From Bartonella sp. HY038 (GTDB taxonomy: Bacteria; Pseudomonadota; Alphaproteobacteria; Rhizobiales; Rhizobiaceae): DNA of 64,000 bases. Numbering within the stretch: position 1 is the first letter of the stretch; each line of letters starts with the position of its first letter. The stretch lies in assembly GCF_014117425.1 (NCBI RefSeq), contig NZ_CP059725.1, forward strand, positions 2,294,001 to 2,358,000, in the 5' to 3' direction. Positions 26,733-36,988 of this stretch are shown here, piece after piece. The notes beneath the pieces are model-generated. The model had not been told where the DNA came from. It made no database searches and worked only from the letters and a program-made list of their open reading frames with translations. Both the position numbers and the translations under genes were made by a program.

Positions 26733-28049
26733 ATGGTGGGCTCGAACCTAGAACAAGGAGTGCAACAAGTGGATGAAACAATGCAGCAATTATTAGGCCA
26801 GCACGCTTGGCTCCAAACTTTAATTTGGCTAGCTATTCTGATTGTCGCTTCTTTTGTTGTCAATTTTTTGGTCCGCGCTTTGCTATTGCGTGGCTCTTAT
26901 CGGCTGCTTAATATGGTAAAAGGTGGCGACAATGATTTCATTCGCTCTGCCATTTCGCGCCTTGCCAATATTGCGCCGGCATTGGTATTTTCGGTTGGAG
27001 TTGGCGTTGTACCTGGACTACCAGCGGCTGCCACCAAAATTATTGAAAATGTCACCAATGCTTTTATCATTCTTACTATCGCCCTAGCCATTTCTTCCAT
27101 GCTCAGCGCATTTGAAGATATTTATCACCGCCGCCAACATTTAAAAATGCGCTCCATCAAAGGACTAATTCAGATTGTAAAGGTTGCACTTTTTGCCGTT
27201 GCCACCATTTTAATCCTTGCTACCTTAATTGATCGCTCGCCGCTTATTCTTCTGTCAGGCCTTGGTGCCATGGCTGCGGTTTTAATGCTGGTCTTTCAAG
27301 ATACATTGCTATCACTGGTTGCCAGTGTGCAAATTGCTTCTACCGATATGGTGCGGGTTGGCGACTGGATTACCGTATCTAATCTAGGTGCTGATGGTAC
27401 GGTTATCGAGCTTGCCCTTTATACTGTAAAGGTGCAAAATTTTGATAATACTATTACCACCGTTCCTATCCGAAAATTGGTGAGCGATCCATTTATTAAT
27501 TGGCGCGGCATGCAAGAATCTGGTGGTCGCCGAATTAAACGCGCGCTTTTTATCGACCAAAGCAGTATTCGCTTTTTAACTGAAGAAGATAAGCAACATT
27601 TATCGCAATATGTATTGCTGCGCGATTATCTTGACAGCAAAACCAAAGAGATAACCGAGTGGAATGGCAAGCTTGGAGATAAGGCGGCTATTGCAGCCAA
27701 CACAAGACGCATGACCAATATCGGCACATTTAGAGCTTATATTACCGCCTATTTGAAAAGCCATCCCGGTATTCATCAAAAAATGACTTTGATGGTGCGC
27801 CAATTAGCACCCGATGCTAATGGGCTACCGCTAGAGATTTATTGCTTTACCAATACTGTCGTCTGGGCAGAATATGAAAATACTATGTCGAATATTTTTG
27901 ACCATTTATATTCAATCATACCAGAATTTGGCTTGCAAATTTTCCAATCACCAAGCGGTAAGGATTGGATGCATATTGTCATGGAACGCAATACTAGAAA
28001 CATCGATCATGTAAACACTGCTAAAGATAATAGCTATACTGCACAATAG
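26733..28049 (+). CDS. Mechanosensitive channel, YbdG (MscM) type
   Basis: MscS-superfamily inner-membrane channel protecting against osmotic downshock. The first half has about five hydrophobic segments; the pore helix and beta domain include LGAMAAVLMLVFQDTLLSLVAS, VGDWITVSNLGADGTVIELAL and VKVQNFDNTITTVPIRKLVS. The segment FINWRGMQESGGRRIKRAL is diagnostic for the YbdG subgroup, as is the extra C-terminal domain. The 438-residue length is close to E. coli YbdG. The ATG at 26733 has a near-perfect ribosome site. A shared terminator separates it from the convergent groEL. Confidence 0.92.
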   Translation: MVGSNLEQGVQQVDETMQQLLGQHAWLQTLIWLAILIVASFVVNFLVRALLLRGSYRLLNMVKGGDNDFIRSAISRLANIAPALVFSVGVGVVPGLPAAATKIIENVTNAFIILTIALAISSMLSAFEDIYHRRQHLKMRSIKGLIQIVKVALFAVATILILATLIDRSPLILLSGLGAMAAVLMLVFQDTLLSLVASVQIASTDMVRVGDWITVSNLGADGTVIELALYTVKVQNFDNTITTVPIRKLVSDPFINWRGMQESGGRRIKRALFIDQSSIRFLTEEDKQHLSQYVLLRDYLDSKTKEITEWNGKLGDKAAIAANTRRMTNIGTFRAYITAYLKSHPGIHQKMTLMVRQLAPDANGLPLEIYCFTNTVVWAEYENTMSNIFDHLYSIIPEFGLQIFQSPSGKDWMHIVMERNTRNIDHVNTAKDNSYTAQ

Positions 28050-28145
28050 TCACCGGCCGCCCGTTATTTAAGCCTATTTAGTCGCCCAAATCTTTTCAGG
28101 GTTTGGGCAATTTTATAAGCAGCAACTTCGATATACTATTATAAA

Positions 28146-28170
28146 AAAAGCGGCTCAATGAGCCGCTTTT
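28146..28170. terminator. Bidirectional terminator between the channel gene and groEL
   Basis: Twelve-base arms AAAAGCGGCTCA / TGAGCCGCTTTT around one base, with A-run and T-rich flanks, 27 bases past the groEL stop and about 100 bases past the channel gene stop. Confidence 0.9.
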
Positions 28171-28196
28171 CTCTATTTTTAAAGGGGTTTGAACTA

Positions 28197-29840
<1,644 letters not shown>

Positions 29841-29915
29841 TTATTTAACTCCTTTTAGGGAAATTTCCCGAATTTTTAAAAATAGACGGATAGGTACAGG
29901 CTCAAAAGCTAATGA

Positions 29916-30212
29916 TTAGCCGAGAATACCCATAATGTCGGATTCTTTCATGATCAAAAGATCTTCGCCGCCAAGCTTGACTTCAGTGCCAGACCATTTG
30001 CCGAAAAGAACGCGATCGCCAGCCTTAACATCAAGAGCTGCAACCTTGCCGTTTTCATCACGTACGCCTGCGCCAACAGCAACAACTTCGCCTTCTTGTG
30101 GCTTTTCTTTGGCGCTATCAGGAATAATGATGCCACCAGCAGTCTTTTCTTCTGATTCAACGCGGCGAACCACAACACGGTCGTGGAGCGGGCGGAAATT
30201 TGGTGTAGCCAT
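29916..30212 (-). CDS. groES: Co-chaperonin GroES
   Basis: 98-residue lid of the GroEL chamber: [21 protein letters not shown] with the mobile loop ([17 protein letters not shown]), GEVVAVGAG and the C-terminal [13 protein letters not shown]. It is first in the operon. A probable promoter and a perfect CIRCE element lie 60-125 bases upstream. Confidence 0.99.
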   Translation of the reverse strand: MATPNFRPLHDRVVVRRVESEEKTAGGIIIPDSAKEKPQEGEVVAVGAGVRDENGKVAALDVKAGDRVLFGKWSGTEVKLGGEDLLIMKESDIMGILG

Positions 30213-30273
30213 GGTTTTTACCCTTAGTAAAAATGTTAACCTAATAATTGAATAAGGCTTTATGCCTTTATTG

Positions 30274-30300
30274 TTAGCACTCGATAGTTGAGAGTGCTAA
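30274..30300. promoter_or_regulatory. CIRCE element (HrcA operator)
   Basis: Perfect TTAGCACTC-N9-GAGTGCTAA, the known heat-shock operator bound by the HrcA repressor. It lies at or just after the expected transcription start of groES-groEL, so HrcA release on heating would induce the operon. hrcA itself is not in the window, although grpE (52.4 kb), often next to hrcA, is. Confidence 0.97.
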
Positions 30301-30310
30301 CGATGCATTA

Positions 30311-30339
30311 GAGATAAAAATTGAAAAGGCATTTGTCAA
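30311..30339 (-). promoter_or_regulatory. groES-groEL promoter
   Basis: On the minus strand a consensus TTGACA (30339-30334), a 17-base spacer and TATCTC (30316-30311). Transcription would start inside or at the edge of the CIRCE element, as usual for HrcA-controlled promoters. Confidence 0.7.
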
Positions 30340-30504
30340 GGAATGAGCAAAAATATTTTTTATTTTTTTATGTACCAAACACATATTATGGTCATTTAGA
30401 TAGATTCACATCTAAGCATCATGCCTATGAATAAAATATAGGCATGTAATATGTCAGTGATGTGACTAAAGAAACTTTTTTAAATGAGCTATATCACAAT
30501 AAGT

Positions 30505-30819
30505 TTAGATAAGCTGTTGTTCTTCATCATCTTCTAAATAGCGGCTTGAACGCCATATCGTCAAAGTTTCATTGATACTATCGCGCACAAAATGCAATGC
30601 ACTATCACGATCATAACCATCATCACGCAATTGGTCATAATCTGTATAATTATGGCGGATATAGGCAATGGCAGCCAACCAAATAGCGATTGAAGGTGGA
30701 AATTTGCGCAAATACTTAGCCGTTACGGCCTCTTTTATCGCCTCTGCATCAATAAAGGGAATCGCGGGGAAAAGCTCAGTTAAAATTTTGCTATGCGTTT
30801 CGTTTCTTTTTGTTGTCAT
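30505..30819 (-). CDS. DUF2293 protein
   Basis: 104-residue protein of unknown function matching DUF2293, common in Rhizobiales: the C-terminal signature is YIRHNYTDYDQLRDDGYDRDSA followed by VRDSINETLTIWR. I start at 30819 (MTTKRNETH), which has AGGTGG at ribosome-site distance; the in-frame GTG at 30849 overlaps that site. It lies 54 bases after the HlyU-family gene on the same strand, so the two are probably cotranscribed. Confidence 0.85.
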   Translation of the reverse strand: MTTKRNETHSKILTELFPAIPFIDAEAIKEAVTAKYLRKFPPSIAIWLAAIAYIRHNYTDYDQLRDDGYDRDSALHFVRDSINETLTIWRSSRYLEDDEEQQLI

Positions 30820-30873
30820 TTGTTGATATCCACCTATCAAAATCGACACAAAGATATTGATACAATAATCTAT

Positions 30874-31155
30874 TTATTTAAACAAATTATCGCCTTGCTC
30901 ATCAATAATTTGACGGGCTTTAATTGTAATCATATCAAATGCCACATCGGTACTTGCAAATTTATCAGCGCGGATAAAACGATGCTCACACACTTCACCA
31001 TTAATAGTTTTGCTAATAACACCGCAAGATTGGTACTGACCATCGGCAGCAAAAGGCGTGGCTTTGATTGTAAAACCATTATAGTCAATTGAATCAGAGG
31101 AGATTTCCTTAGGAGTTTTATCGCCGCCGCCAAAAAGTTTTTTAAAAAATGACAT
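30874..31155 (-). CDS. HlyU family protein
   Basis: 93 residues matching the HlyU family (PF10115), named after the Vibrio haemolysin activator. The alphaproteobacterial members begin, as here, with MSFFKKLFGGG, followed by YNGFTIKATPFAADGQYQSCGVI and FIRADKFASTDVAFDMIT. A winged-helix-like fold is known for Vibrio HlyU, but whether the alphaproteobacterial proteins bind DNA is not established. It is upstream of the DUF2293 gene. Confidence 0.85.
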   Translation of the reverse strand: MSFFKKLFGGGDKTPKEISSDSIDYNGFTIKATPFAADGQYQSCGVISKTINGEVCEHRFIRADKFASTDVAFDMITIKARQIIDEQGDNLFK

Positions 31156-31574
31156 AGTCTGCTCCGTCTTCGCCTTGATAACCTGCTTTAGATGTTTTCA
31201 CACATAATTATAAATTAGCATATTATTGGGGCATTTTCGATAGTTCACAAAGCCCTCTTTCATCCAATATCCCAATTTACAACTTAGGCATAACCATTAT
31301 TGTGACAATTATAAAGCGATTTTTCACCCACTATTTAAAACCACGTATGTTATTCGCCATCATTATTAATCATGTAAAATTATCAAAATGGCTTAATCGG
31401 CAAAATCAGCACATTAATATGCTGCATCATAAAAACATCTCGCAACATCGGTAAGAAAACACTCAACACTCAATACAATAAACGAATTGCGAACGATTTG
31501 GACTAGAACTCATTGTAAAATCCAGTATAGCTAATAATAAACATATCATGCGATTTTAAGTGGAGGATTAATCG
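31156..31574. other. Divergent intergenic region, 419 bp
   Basis: Between the HlyU-family gene (minus) and the LacI-family gene (plus). No ORF is supported. No good LacI-type palindrome could be identified. A GGAGG site lies just before the GTG start at 31575. Confidence 0.4.
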
Positions 31575-32594
31575 GTGGCGCAAAAAATCAAACTATCTAC
31601 CATTGCAGAAGCTCTTGACGTTTCAACGGCGACCGTATCACTTGCCCTACGCGATAGCCCTTTGGTTGCCGAGGAAACGCGCAATCGCATCAAAACCTTT
31701 GCTCGAGATATTGGCTATATTTACAACCGCCGGGCTGCAAGTTTGCGCACCTCCCGCTCTGGAATTATCGGCGTTGTTGTGCATGACATTATGAATCCGT
31801 TTTTCGCTGAAATCTTACGCTCCATCGAAACCGAGCTTGACCGCTCGGGGCAAACCTTTATTCTTTCCAACCATTATGACCAAGTAGAAAAGCAACGCAA
31901 CTTTATTGAAACATTGTTACAATTAGGTGCTGATGGCGTTATAATGTCTCCGGCAATTGGTACTCCTTTAAAAGACATCCTCATTGCCCAAGAGAACGGA
32001 TTGCCAATGGTTTTTGTTGCGCGCCGTATTGATGGCATTGAAGCACCGGTTTTTACAGGTGATGACACATTTGGCATTGCCCTTGCAACCAACCATTTAA
32101 TTTCTTTAGGGCACGAAAAAATTGCTATGATTGGTGGCACAGATTTCACCTCTACTGGGCGTGATCGCTATCAAGGTTATCTCAATGCCATGCAAAAAGC
32201 AGGGCTTGAAGCAAAGCCCGAATGGCGTATTTCTGGACCACGCACCAAACAAGCAGGTTTTGAAGCAGCCCCACAATTCTTAGCTCTAAAGGATAAACCA
32301 ACTGCTGCTGTTTGTTGGAATGACCTTGTTGCCATTGGACTAATGAATGGCATTGCCCGTGCTGGATTGCAAGTTGGTGAAGATATTTCTGTTACCGGCT
32401 ATGATGACTTGGAAGAAGCTGCCATTGCAACCCCTGCCCTTACCACTGTTTGGAACGGTCAACGCGAAGTTGGCAGACGTGCGGCTCTTGCGCTGCTTGA
32501 CCTTCTAAATGGCAAGGAAGTACTTGACGGACATGAGCTGATAAAGCCTGAACTCCATATACGCCAATCAACGGGTAAGGTTAAGCCGCGTTAA
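31575..32594 (+). CDS. LacI-family transcriptional regulator
   Basis: 339 residues. The N-terminal helix-turn-helix is IKLSTIAEALDVSTATVSLALRD followed by the hinge NRRAASLRTSRSG, then a periplasmic-binding-protein-like sensor domain (IIGVVVHDIMNPFFAEIL, HEKIAMIGGTDFTSTGRDRYQGYL, AAVCWNDLVAIGLMNG, ISVTGYDDLEEA). The start is a GTG with GGAGG 8-9 bases upstream; no ATG is available in a suitable place. Usually such proteins repress sugar uptake and breakdown genes, but no such genes adjoin, so the regulon is elsewhere. Two hypothetical genes follow on the same strand. Confidence 0.92.
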   Translation: MAQKIKLSTIAEALDVSTATVSLALRDSPLVAEETRNRIKTFARDIGYIYNRRAASLRTSRSGIIGVVVHDIMNPFFAEILRSIETELDRSGQTFILSNHYDQVEKQRNFIETLLQLGADGVIMSPAIGTPLKDILIAQENGLPMVFVARRIDGIEAPVFTGDDTFGIALATNHLISLGHEKIAMIGGTDFTSTGRDRYQGYLNAMQKAGLEAKPEWRISGPRTKQAGFEAAPQFLALKDKPTAAVCWNDLVAIGLMNGIARAGLQVGEDISVTGYDDLEEAAIATPALTTVWNGQREVGRRAALALLDLLNGKEVLDGHELIKPELHIRQSTGKVKPR

Positions 32595-32643
32595 TTATCG
32601 ATATAGCTCATCCCGATGTGGGACATTTCAAAAAGGCAATTTA

Positions 32644-33084
32644 ATGGAAGAATTTTTATTAAAATTTGATCTTTGGAATGCTGATATAGCGGTGAAAAAT
32701 AAGGAATTTTTACTGAACCATTGTGCTCATTTTAAAGATGCAGTCTATTCGCAAGCTGAATTTGATAGTGATATTTTCTTTATTGATTTAAGTTTTACAA
32801 ATGGGTCGCGTGAACTATCAATGTGTATAGCGCCGATGTTTGATGATGTTAGCATTGCTATTGCAACAACCAGTAAAATCCGAACTTCCATTTGGATGAA
32901 TTATATCAAATATATTGAGATTTATAAAAACAAGGCACTATTTTTTGAAGGAATTCATCGCACTAACAATAAAGTTAAAGATGAGCAAATAAGCGTTATA
33001 GAATGCGATTTGATTAATCTTACAATCAAGTCGCGACTGGATCTTGCAAGCTATAACACCAAAAGGACTGGATTAAGTACATGA
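32644..33084 (+). CDS. Hypothetical protein, first of a coupled pair
   Basis: Not recognised. 146 residues, soluble, acidic and aromatic-rich, no signal peptide. Its stop overlaps the start of the next gene in ATGA, so the two are translationally coupled. Residues 50-115 (IDLSFTNGSRELSMCIAP, then FDDVSIAI, and KYIEIYKNKALFFEG) show the same order of patterns as the middle of the following protein, suggesting an old tandem duplication. Size and pairing are reminiscent of small immunity-type proteins, but no toxin gene adjoins. Confidence 0.6.
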   Translation: MEEFLLKFDLWNADIAVKNKEFLLNHCAHFKDAVYSQAEFDSDIFFIDLSFTNGSRELSMCIAPMFDDVSIAIATTSKIRTSIWMNYIKYIEIYKNKALFFEGIHRTNNKVKDEQISVIECDLINLTIKSRLDLASYNTKRTGLST

Positions 33085-33509
33085 TGAGCAATGATTTTGA
33101 CATCTTATTTGATCTCAATCTTCCCATTGATCCGCAACTTGCCAAGCATGATATTTTCAATAGAAACGTTAGCAATCTTTTAGCTTTTGACGAATGCTTT
33201 ACACCAAATGGCACGGCACTGTTCATTCATTTTTCTAACAATGACGCAGATATTTCTATAACGATTAATCTCCATGACGATTTTTTCGCTAAAGCAATTG
33301 TTAAAGACCAGACAGGAATTGTACTTGACGCTGAATTCATCGGCTTTACGCTGATCCGATTTTATCAAAATAAAGTCTATTTTTATATTAACAAGGATGA
33401 CCTTGCCATGAATGCAGATTCAGGTTGGATTGACCATAATTCCATGGAATATCACCTTAGTTACTTCTTCTTAAAGCCTAAATTATATGCTGACTCTTTG
33501 CGGCAATAG
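33081..33509 (+). CDS. Hypothetical protein, second of a coupled pair
   Basis: Not recognised. 142 residues, soluble, no signal peptide. The central part (LFIHFSNNDADISITINLHDDF, then FIGFTLIRFYQNKVYFYINKDD) parallels the upstream protein in length and hydrophobic pattern. It starts inside the stop of that gene; a second ATG at 33084 is equally possible. A terminator hairpin lies 46 bases downstream. Confidence 0.6.
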   Translation: MMSNDFDILFDLNLPIDPQLAKHDIFNRNVSNLLAFDECFTPNGTALFIHFSNNDADISITINLHDDFFAKAIVKDQTGIVLDAEFIGFTLIRFYQNKVYFYINKDDLAMNADSGWIDHNSMEYHLSYFFLKPKLYADSLRQ

Positions 33510-33554
33510 GATTTTTTTTAATTATCCAAGATTTTAAATAGTCAAAAATAAAAA

Positions 33555-33582
33555 GGCATTTTTACAATTGCTTAAAAATGCC
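33555..33582. terminator. Bidirectional hairpin after the hypothetical pair
   Basis: Nine-base arms GGCATTTTT / AAAAATGCC with a 10-base loop, followed by GTTTTAG on the plus strand and preceded by an A-run that gives T's on the minus strand. It separates the hypothetical pair from the convergent dehydrogenase pseudogene. Confidence 0.7.
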
Positions 33583-33597
33583 GTTTTAGCCAAACTA

Positions 33598-34605
33598 TTA
33601 TTGCCAGTTTTCAATGGCTAATTTTCCCGTCACATTACTAGCCTCAAGCTGAGAATGCGCTTCTTTCAAATTGTGCACATTGATTGGTGATAATAACTGA
33701 GTGATCGTTGTTTTAATTTCACCCTTATCAATCCAGCAATTTTATTTAACAATAAATGCTGCTGCACCCTGTCATGTTTTTTTTAATAATGAGCGCGAAA
33801 ACATAAGCTTCCAATGAACTGCGATAAATTTTGCTTTAAAACTGCGCACATCAAAGGATTGAGGATCATCGATTAGCACAAGATGGCTTTGCGGCGCCAT
33901 TATCAATGGCAACCACGACAAATATTGTTCTGTTGCATTGGTGGATAATACATAACCAACTTCATCTGTGGCCAATCTTTTAAGCTGAGACACCAAATCT
34001 TCATGATGATTAATAATGTAATCTGCCCCCATTTGGTGTGTCCAAGCGCGGCTTTCATCTCTTGAAGCGGTTGCAATCACCGTTAAATTGCTTAAAGCAT
34101 GCGTCCATTCTATTGCCATAGAACCAACATCACCGGCACCGCCAATAATAAGAATATTTTTATTACCCGAAATATTGCCTTTTGAATTTGCAATCAATCA
34201 AAGAGCGCTTTTCATGCAGTGATAGCAGTCAAAGGTAATGCCGCGGCTTCGGTTAAGCTTAAACTTATTGGCTTATGGCCTACGATACGTTCATCGACCA
34301 AATGAAATTGCGCGTTAATACCATTACGATCAATCGCGCTAGCATAAAAAACCTCATTACCTTCCTTAAATAAAGTTAAACCATCTCGGACCGCTTTGCC
34401 CCTACCCGCCGCAGCAAAGCCAAGTACGCGATAGTCTTCTTTGGGAATAGTATTTGCACGAAGCTTAAGATCAACGGGATTAACTGAAACCGCCTTCATT
34501 TCCACCCAAATATCGCGCCCTTTGCCTGCGGGGTAATACTTTCTAAACTAAGAGACTATCATCGGCCTGAATGTCTTTTGGTTTCCTATAAGCACTCATG
34601 CTCAT
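33598..34605 (-). pseudogene. Zinc-type alcohol dehydrogenase / quinone oxidoreductase, inactivated
   Basis: The minus strand encodes pieces covering a whole 336-residue zinc-type NAD(P)H dehydrogenase. In order: MSAYRKPKDIQADDSLL; a frameshift; GRDIWVEMKAVSVNPVDLKL; LSLTEAAALPLTAITA with a stop where Trp is expected; another stop and frameshift; the NAD(P)-binding ILIIGGAGDVGSMAIEW; a frameshift in an A8/T8 run near 33777-33784; NKIAGLI; an apparent 4-base deletion; and the intact end SQLEASNVTGKLAIENWQ. At least six lesions make it clearly non-functional, although its full length and ribosome site (AGGGTAAG) survive, so decay is recent. Confidence 0.88.
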
Positions 34606-35021
34606 TTTTCTTACCCTTTGATTATTCTGATTGATTTTCCTTTCAAGATAATGAAAATTAGAAAATAAGCACAAGTACCGCCAACGGTTGAATATAACCT
34701 ATCATCACGTGAATTAACCTTGACCCTGTTTATTTATAGCTTGAAAAATTGGCGCATAGATTAGTTTTTCTCATAAGGATAATAACACCACAACTGCCCT
34801 CTTATCAGTTTAAACATGCCGTAAAAATTTCATAAGAATGAATTTCTTCATATCAGTGGGTTATCATTCAATGCAAAAATAAAAATAGTAAATTATTATA
34901 ATATAATAATAAAGATACTATTAATAATTCAATAATATTGAATATAGATAATAAATCTACTTGTAATGTATTTAAATAACAATTATTGTTCGATATTAAT
35001 TATAGATAACGGGGATTTATA
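34606..35021. other. AT-rich gap, 416 bp
   Basis: Divergent space between the dehydrogenase pseudogene and the 124-residue hypothetical gene. The last 150 bases are nearly pure A/T. No ORF, operator or stable fold is supported. Confidence 0.4.
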
Positions 35022-35396
35022 ATGGATATGCACATGCTTAATTCAGAACTATCGACAAAAATAAGGCTTTTAGACGAAAAAATTGAAGTACTTCGTCAAA
35101 ACTCTATTTATCAACAATGCCAAATTAATGTACACTCAGCCATCAGTAAAACACTTTTTATTATGCTTCTAGCACAGGATGCATCACCCACAGCACGCGA
35201 AACAACCGTAAAAAATATATTTGAAGCAATTCGTGCAACGGTTGGTTATATAACCTATTCAGGAATACCGCAGGATTTAGCTGATTATATTAGTGAGCAA
35301 TCAAAAATAGTTTTAGAAAATGAACTATCATCGGTGTTAAGTGAATATGATGCTCTTTGCGCCGCTAAAAATGAAAGCACTGCATTAAAAAGCTGA
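35022..35396 (+). CDS. Hypothetical helical protein
   Basis: Not recognised. 124 residues, apparently all helical, with no signal peptide or membrane segment. Residues 8-30 (STKIRLLDEKIEVLRQN) have coiled-coil spacing. GGGGA precedes the ATG at ribosome-site distance. It stands isolated between two AT-rich gaps, so context gives no functional clue. Confidence 0.6.
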   Translation: MDMHMLNSELSTKIRLLDEKIEVLRQNSIYQQCQINVHSAISKTLFIMLLAQDASPTARETTVKNIFEAIRATVGYITYSGIPQDLADYISEQSKIVLENELSSVLSEYDALCAAKNESTALKS

Positions 35397-35551
35397 GATT
35401 TGATTACTTCCAATGGTGCAAGGAATATTACCTCTATTTAATCGATGGAATTTGTAAACCACTTTAAAGCTGCAAAGAAAATTGCGCAACATGCTAAAAC
35501 ACGGCACACATAGAACTTGATAAATAACCGGTTGATATTGTACATGAACCA

Positions 35552-35595
35552 ACAGGATATCTAGCTGTTCGGGGTAACAATGCCAAATATCCTGT
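35552..35595. repeat. 9-bp inverted repeat with a 26-base loop
   Basis: ACAGGATAT (35552-35560) pairs perfectly with ATATCCTGT (35587-35595). It lies in the GC-richer block upstream of the candidate structured RNA and could be part of the same transcript. Confidence 0.5.
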
Positions 35596-35682
35596 GCTGT
35601 TCCTGTGCTTAAGAACTAGTAGCCATTTTACCACCAAATCTAATCCACCTATTTTGAATTAAATTGGTTAAGTAAAACGAGG

Positions 35683-35754
35683 AGCAAGGTATCCAGCTTC
35701 AAGCGGGGGGCGATAAGCCAGACACCTTGCTATTGCAGATTTTTATCTCTGCAA
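35683..35754. ncRNA. Candidate structured RNA (two adjacent hairpins)
   Basis: First hairpin: AGCAAGGT / ACCTTGCT (35683-35690, 35724-35731) with an inner stem AGCTT/AAGC-like pair and a loop containing six G (six C on the other strand). Second hairpin: TTGCAGA / TCTGCAA (35733-35739, 35748-35754). The base composition contrasts with the very AT-rich surroundings. On the minus strand the C-rich loop could act as an anti-Shine-Dalgarno seed, as in several alphaproteobacterial small RNAs. The strand and family are not recognised. Confidence 0.35.
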
Positions 35755-35936
35755 CACCTGAATACTTATATAAATTTTTGATATGCTGCACATCAAAATT
35801 AAATTATAAAAATATACAACTTCCACCTAATAATAGATATATATAAAATTTGCATATTAATATATACTTAATATGACATTTACACTAATTTTGTTTATTT
35901 AATGGCATAATTAAAGCAAAGGAGGGTTAGAATATC

Positions 35937-35989
35937 TTCAGATTCTATCTGAAATTTTAATATATTATGATATTAAAATATCATAATAT
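35937..35989. repeat. Twin palindromes
   Basis: TTCAGAT-TCT-ATCTGAA (35937-35953) followed after 8 bases by 12-base arms ATATTATGATAT / ATATCATAATAT with a TAAA loop (35962-35989). A purine-rich ribosome-like GGAGGG lies 15 bases upstream, and a partly complementary CATCCTCTC follows. No gene begins here. It may be a decayed leader, a double operator or a small RNA. Confidence 0.5.
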
Positions 35990-36198
35990 CCATCCTCTCT
36001 ATAAAATCAATTTTCTATATTTTATATATAACAAGTATTTCTTACAAAAAATTCAATATTTAGTTACAAAAAATTAAAATTTCTCTCAAAAAGTCATTTA
36101 TAAGTTGCGTTTTAAAATAATATTTAAATATTAAAGCATAAAAAATCATGTTAAAATTTTTTCAGGTAAGAACACCCGCACTTTAATTTTATAAAGCG

Positions 36199-36714
36199 CT
36201 ATGGAACCAAATAATGCTTATCCCAATCCTTACGCGGCACAAGATCTCCTATCTTATACTCAAAAGTATTAATGGTTACAAAATCATCTTGGGTCTTGCA
36301 AATATAAGATAAACGATACCAATTACCGTTTGATCTGAAGGCCGCACCTTTAGCTTTCACTGTATGTGCACTCATAACAGGATCTGAAAATGCATAAGCC
36401 AAAACCTTGTCAGGTCGCCAACGCTTTTCCTTACCAAGGCGGCTCATAGCTTCGATATCGCAACGTTGTTCAATACGTGTTTGCGGGTCAAGTTTATTAA
36501 GTTGCATTATCTCTGAAGCGGTTAATGCATGAGCATTATTTATCAAAGTAAGCATTACTATAGCCACTAATGATAGAGCTATTTTTCGATAAAAATAATA
36601 GTATTTTAAAAAATGTACCGACAAACCAGATGCAGAAAATATTTGCTGCATTATTGATTTTTTATTTATTGGAAAACTATCCTCTATGATAGCATTTTTC
36701 CTATTGGCTCGCAT
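36199..36714 (-). CDS. DUF930 protein
   Basis: Exported or membrane-anchored protein of unknown function. The region after residue 65 matches DUF930 of Rhizobiales: MQLNKLDPQTRIEQRCDIEAM, KVLAYAFSDPV, GAAFRSNGNWYRLSYICKT, IGDLVPRKDW. One hydrophobic segment (IALSLVAIVMLTLINNAHA, about 44-62) is a signal peptide or anchor with an unusually long N-terminal extension. I use the ATG at 36714 (AGGG upstream). A later Met just before the hydrophobic part (36651) would give a more normal signal peptide, and a TTG at 36753 is also in frame. Confidence 0.78.
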   Translation of the reverse strand: MRANRKNAIIEDSFPINKKSIMQQIFSASGLSVHFLKYYYFYRKIALSLVAIVMLTLINNAHALTASEIMQLNKLDPQTRIEQRCDIEAMSRLGKEKRWRPDKVLAYAFSDPVMSAHTVKAKGAAFRSNGNWYRLSYICKTQDDFVTINTFEYKIGDLVPRKDWDKHYLVP

Positions 36715-36988
36715 TCTTATAAACCCTATTAAATTTTTGACTTTGAAAACCAAAGGCGATGAATCGATGCATATTTCAACACCGCATCCTTTTTAACCTT
36801 CAAATCTTAACGAAATTCTTGATGAAACTTTATATCTTAAAAACCTAAAATAAGATCACAACATGTTGCCCATCACCATAATCATAAGACAATTTCATTA
36901 TTTTAGAAATTTTCGCAATTACGAGTTAACAAAAGCTTAATACCACTTTAATAAGATAGGGAATAAACCCAATAGTTGAGGATAAATT

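Larger units (their letters stand above)
35397..36198. other. 802-bp gene-poor stretch with several inverted repeats
   Basis: No ORF is supported. A locally GC-richer block (about 35540-35760) contains three hairpins, and a second zone (35937-35989) contains two adjacent palindromes; these are listed separately. The remainder is very AT-rich. Confidence 0.5.

Noticed and set aside
31480-31510. LacI-type operator around ATTGCGAACGATT
   Set aside because: The two halves are not complementary enough to be a convincing palindrome.
33777-33784. T8 tract in the dehydrogenase gene as a phase-variation switch
   Set aside because: The gene carries several other independent lesions, so slippage at this run could not restore it.
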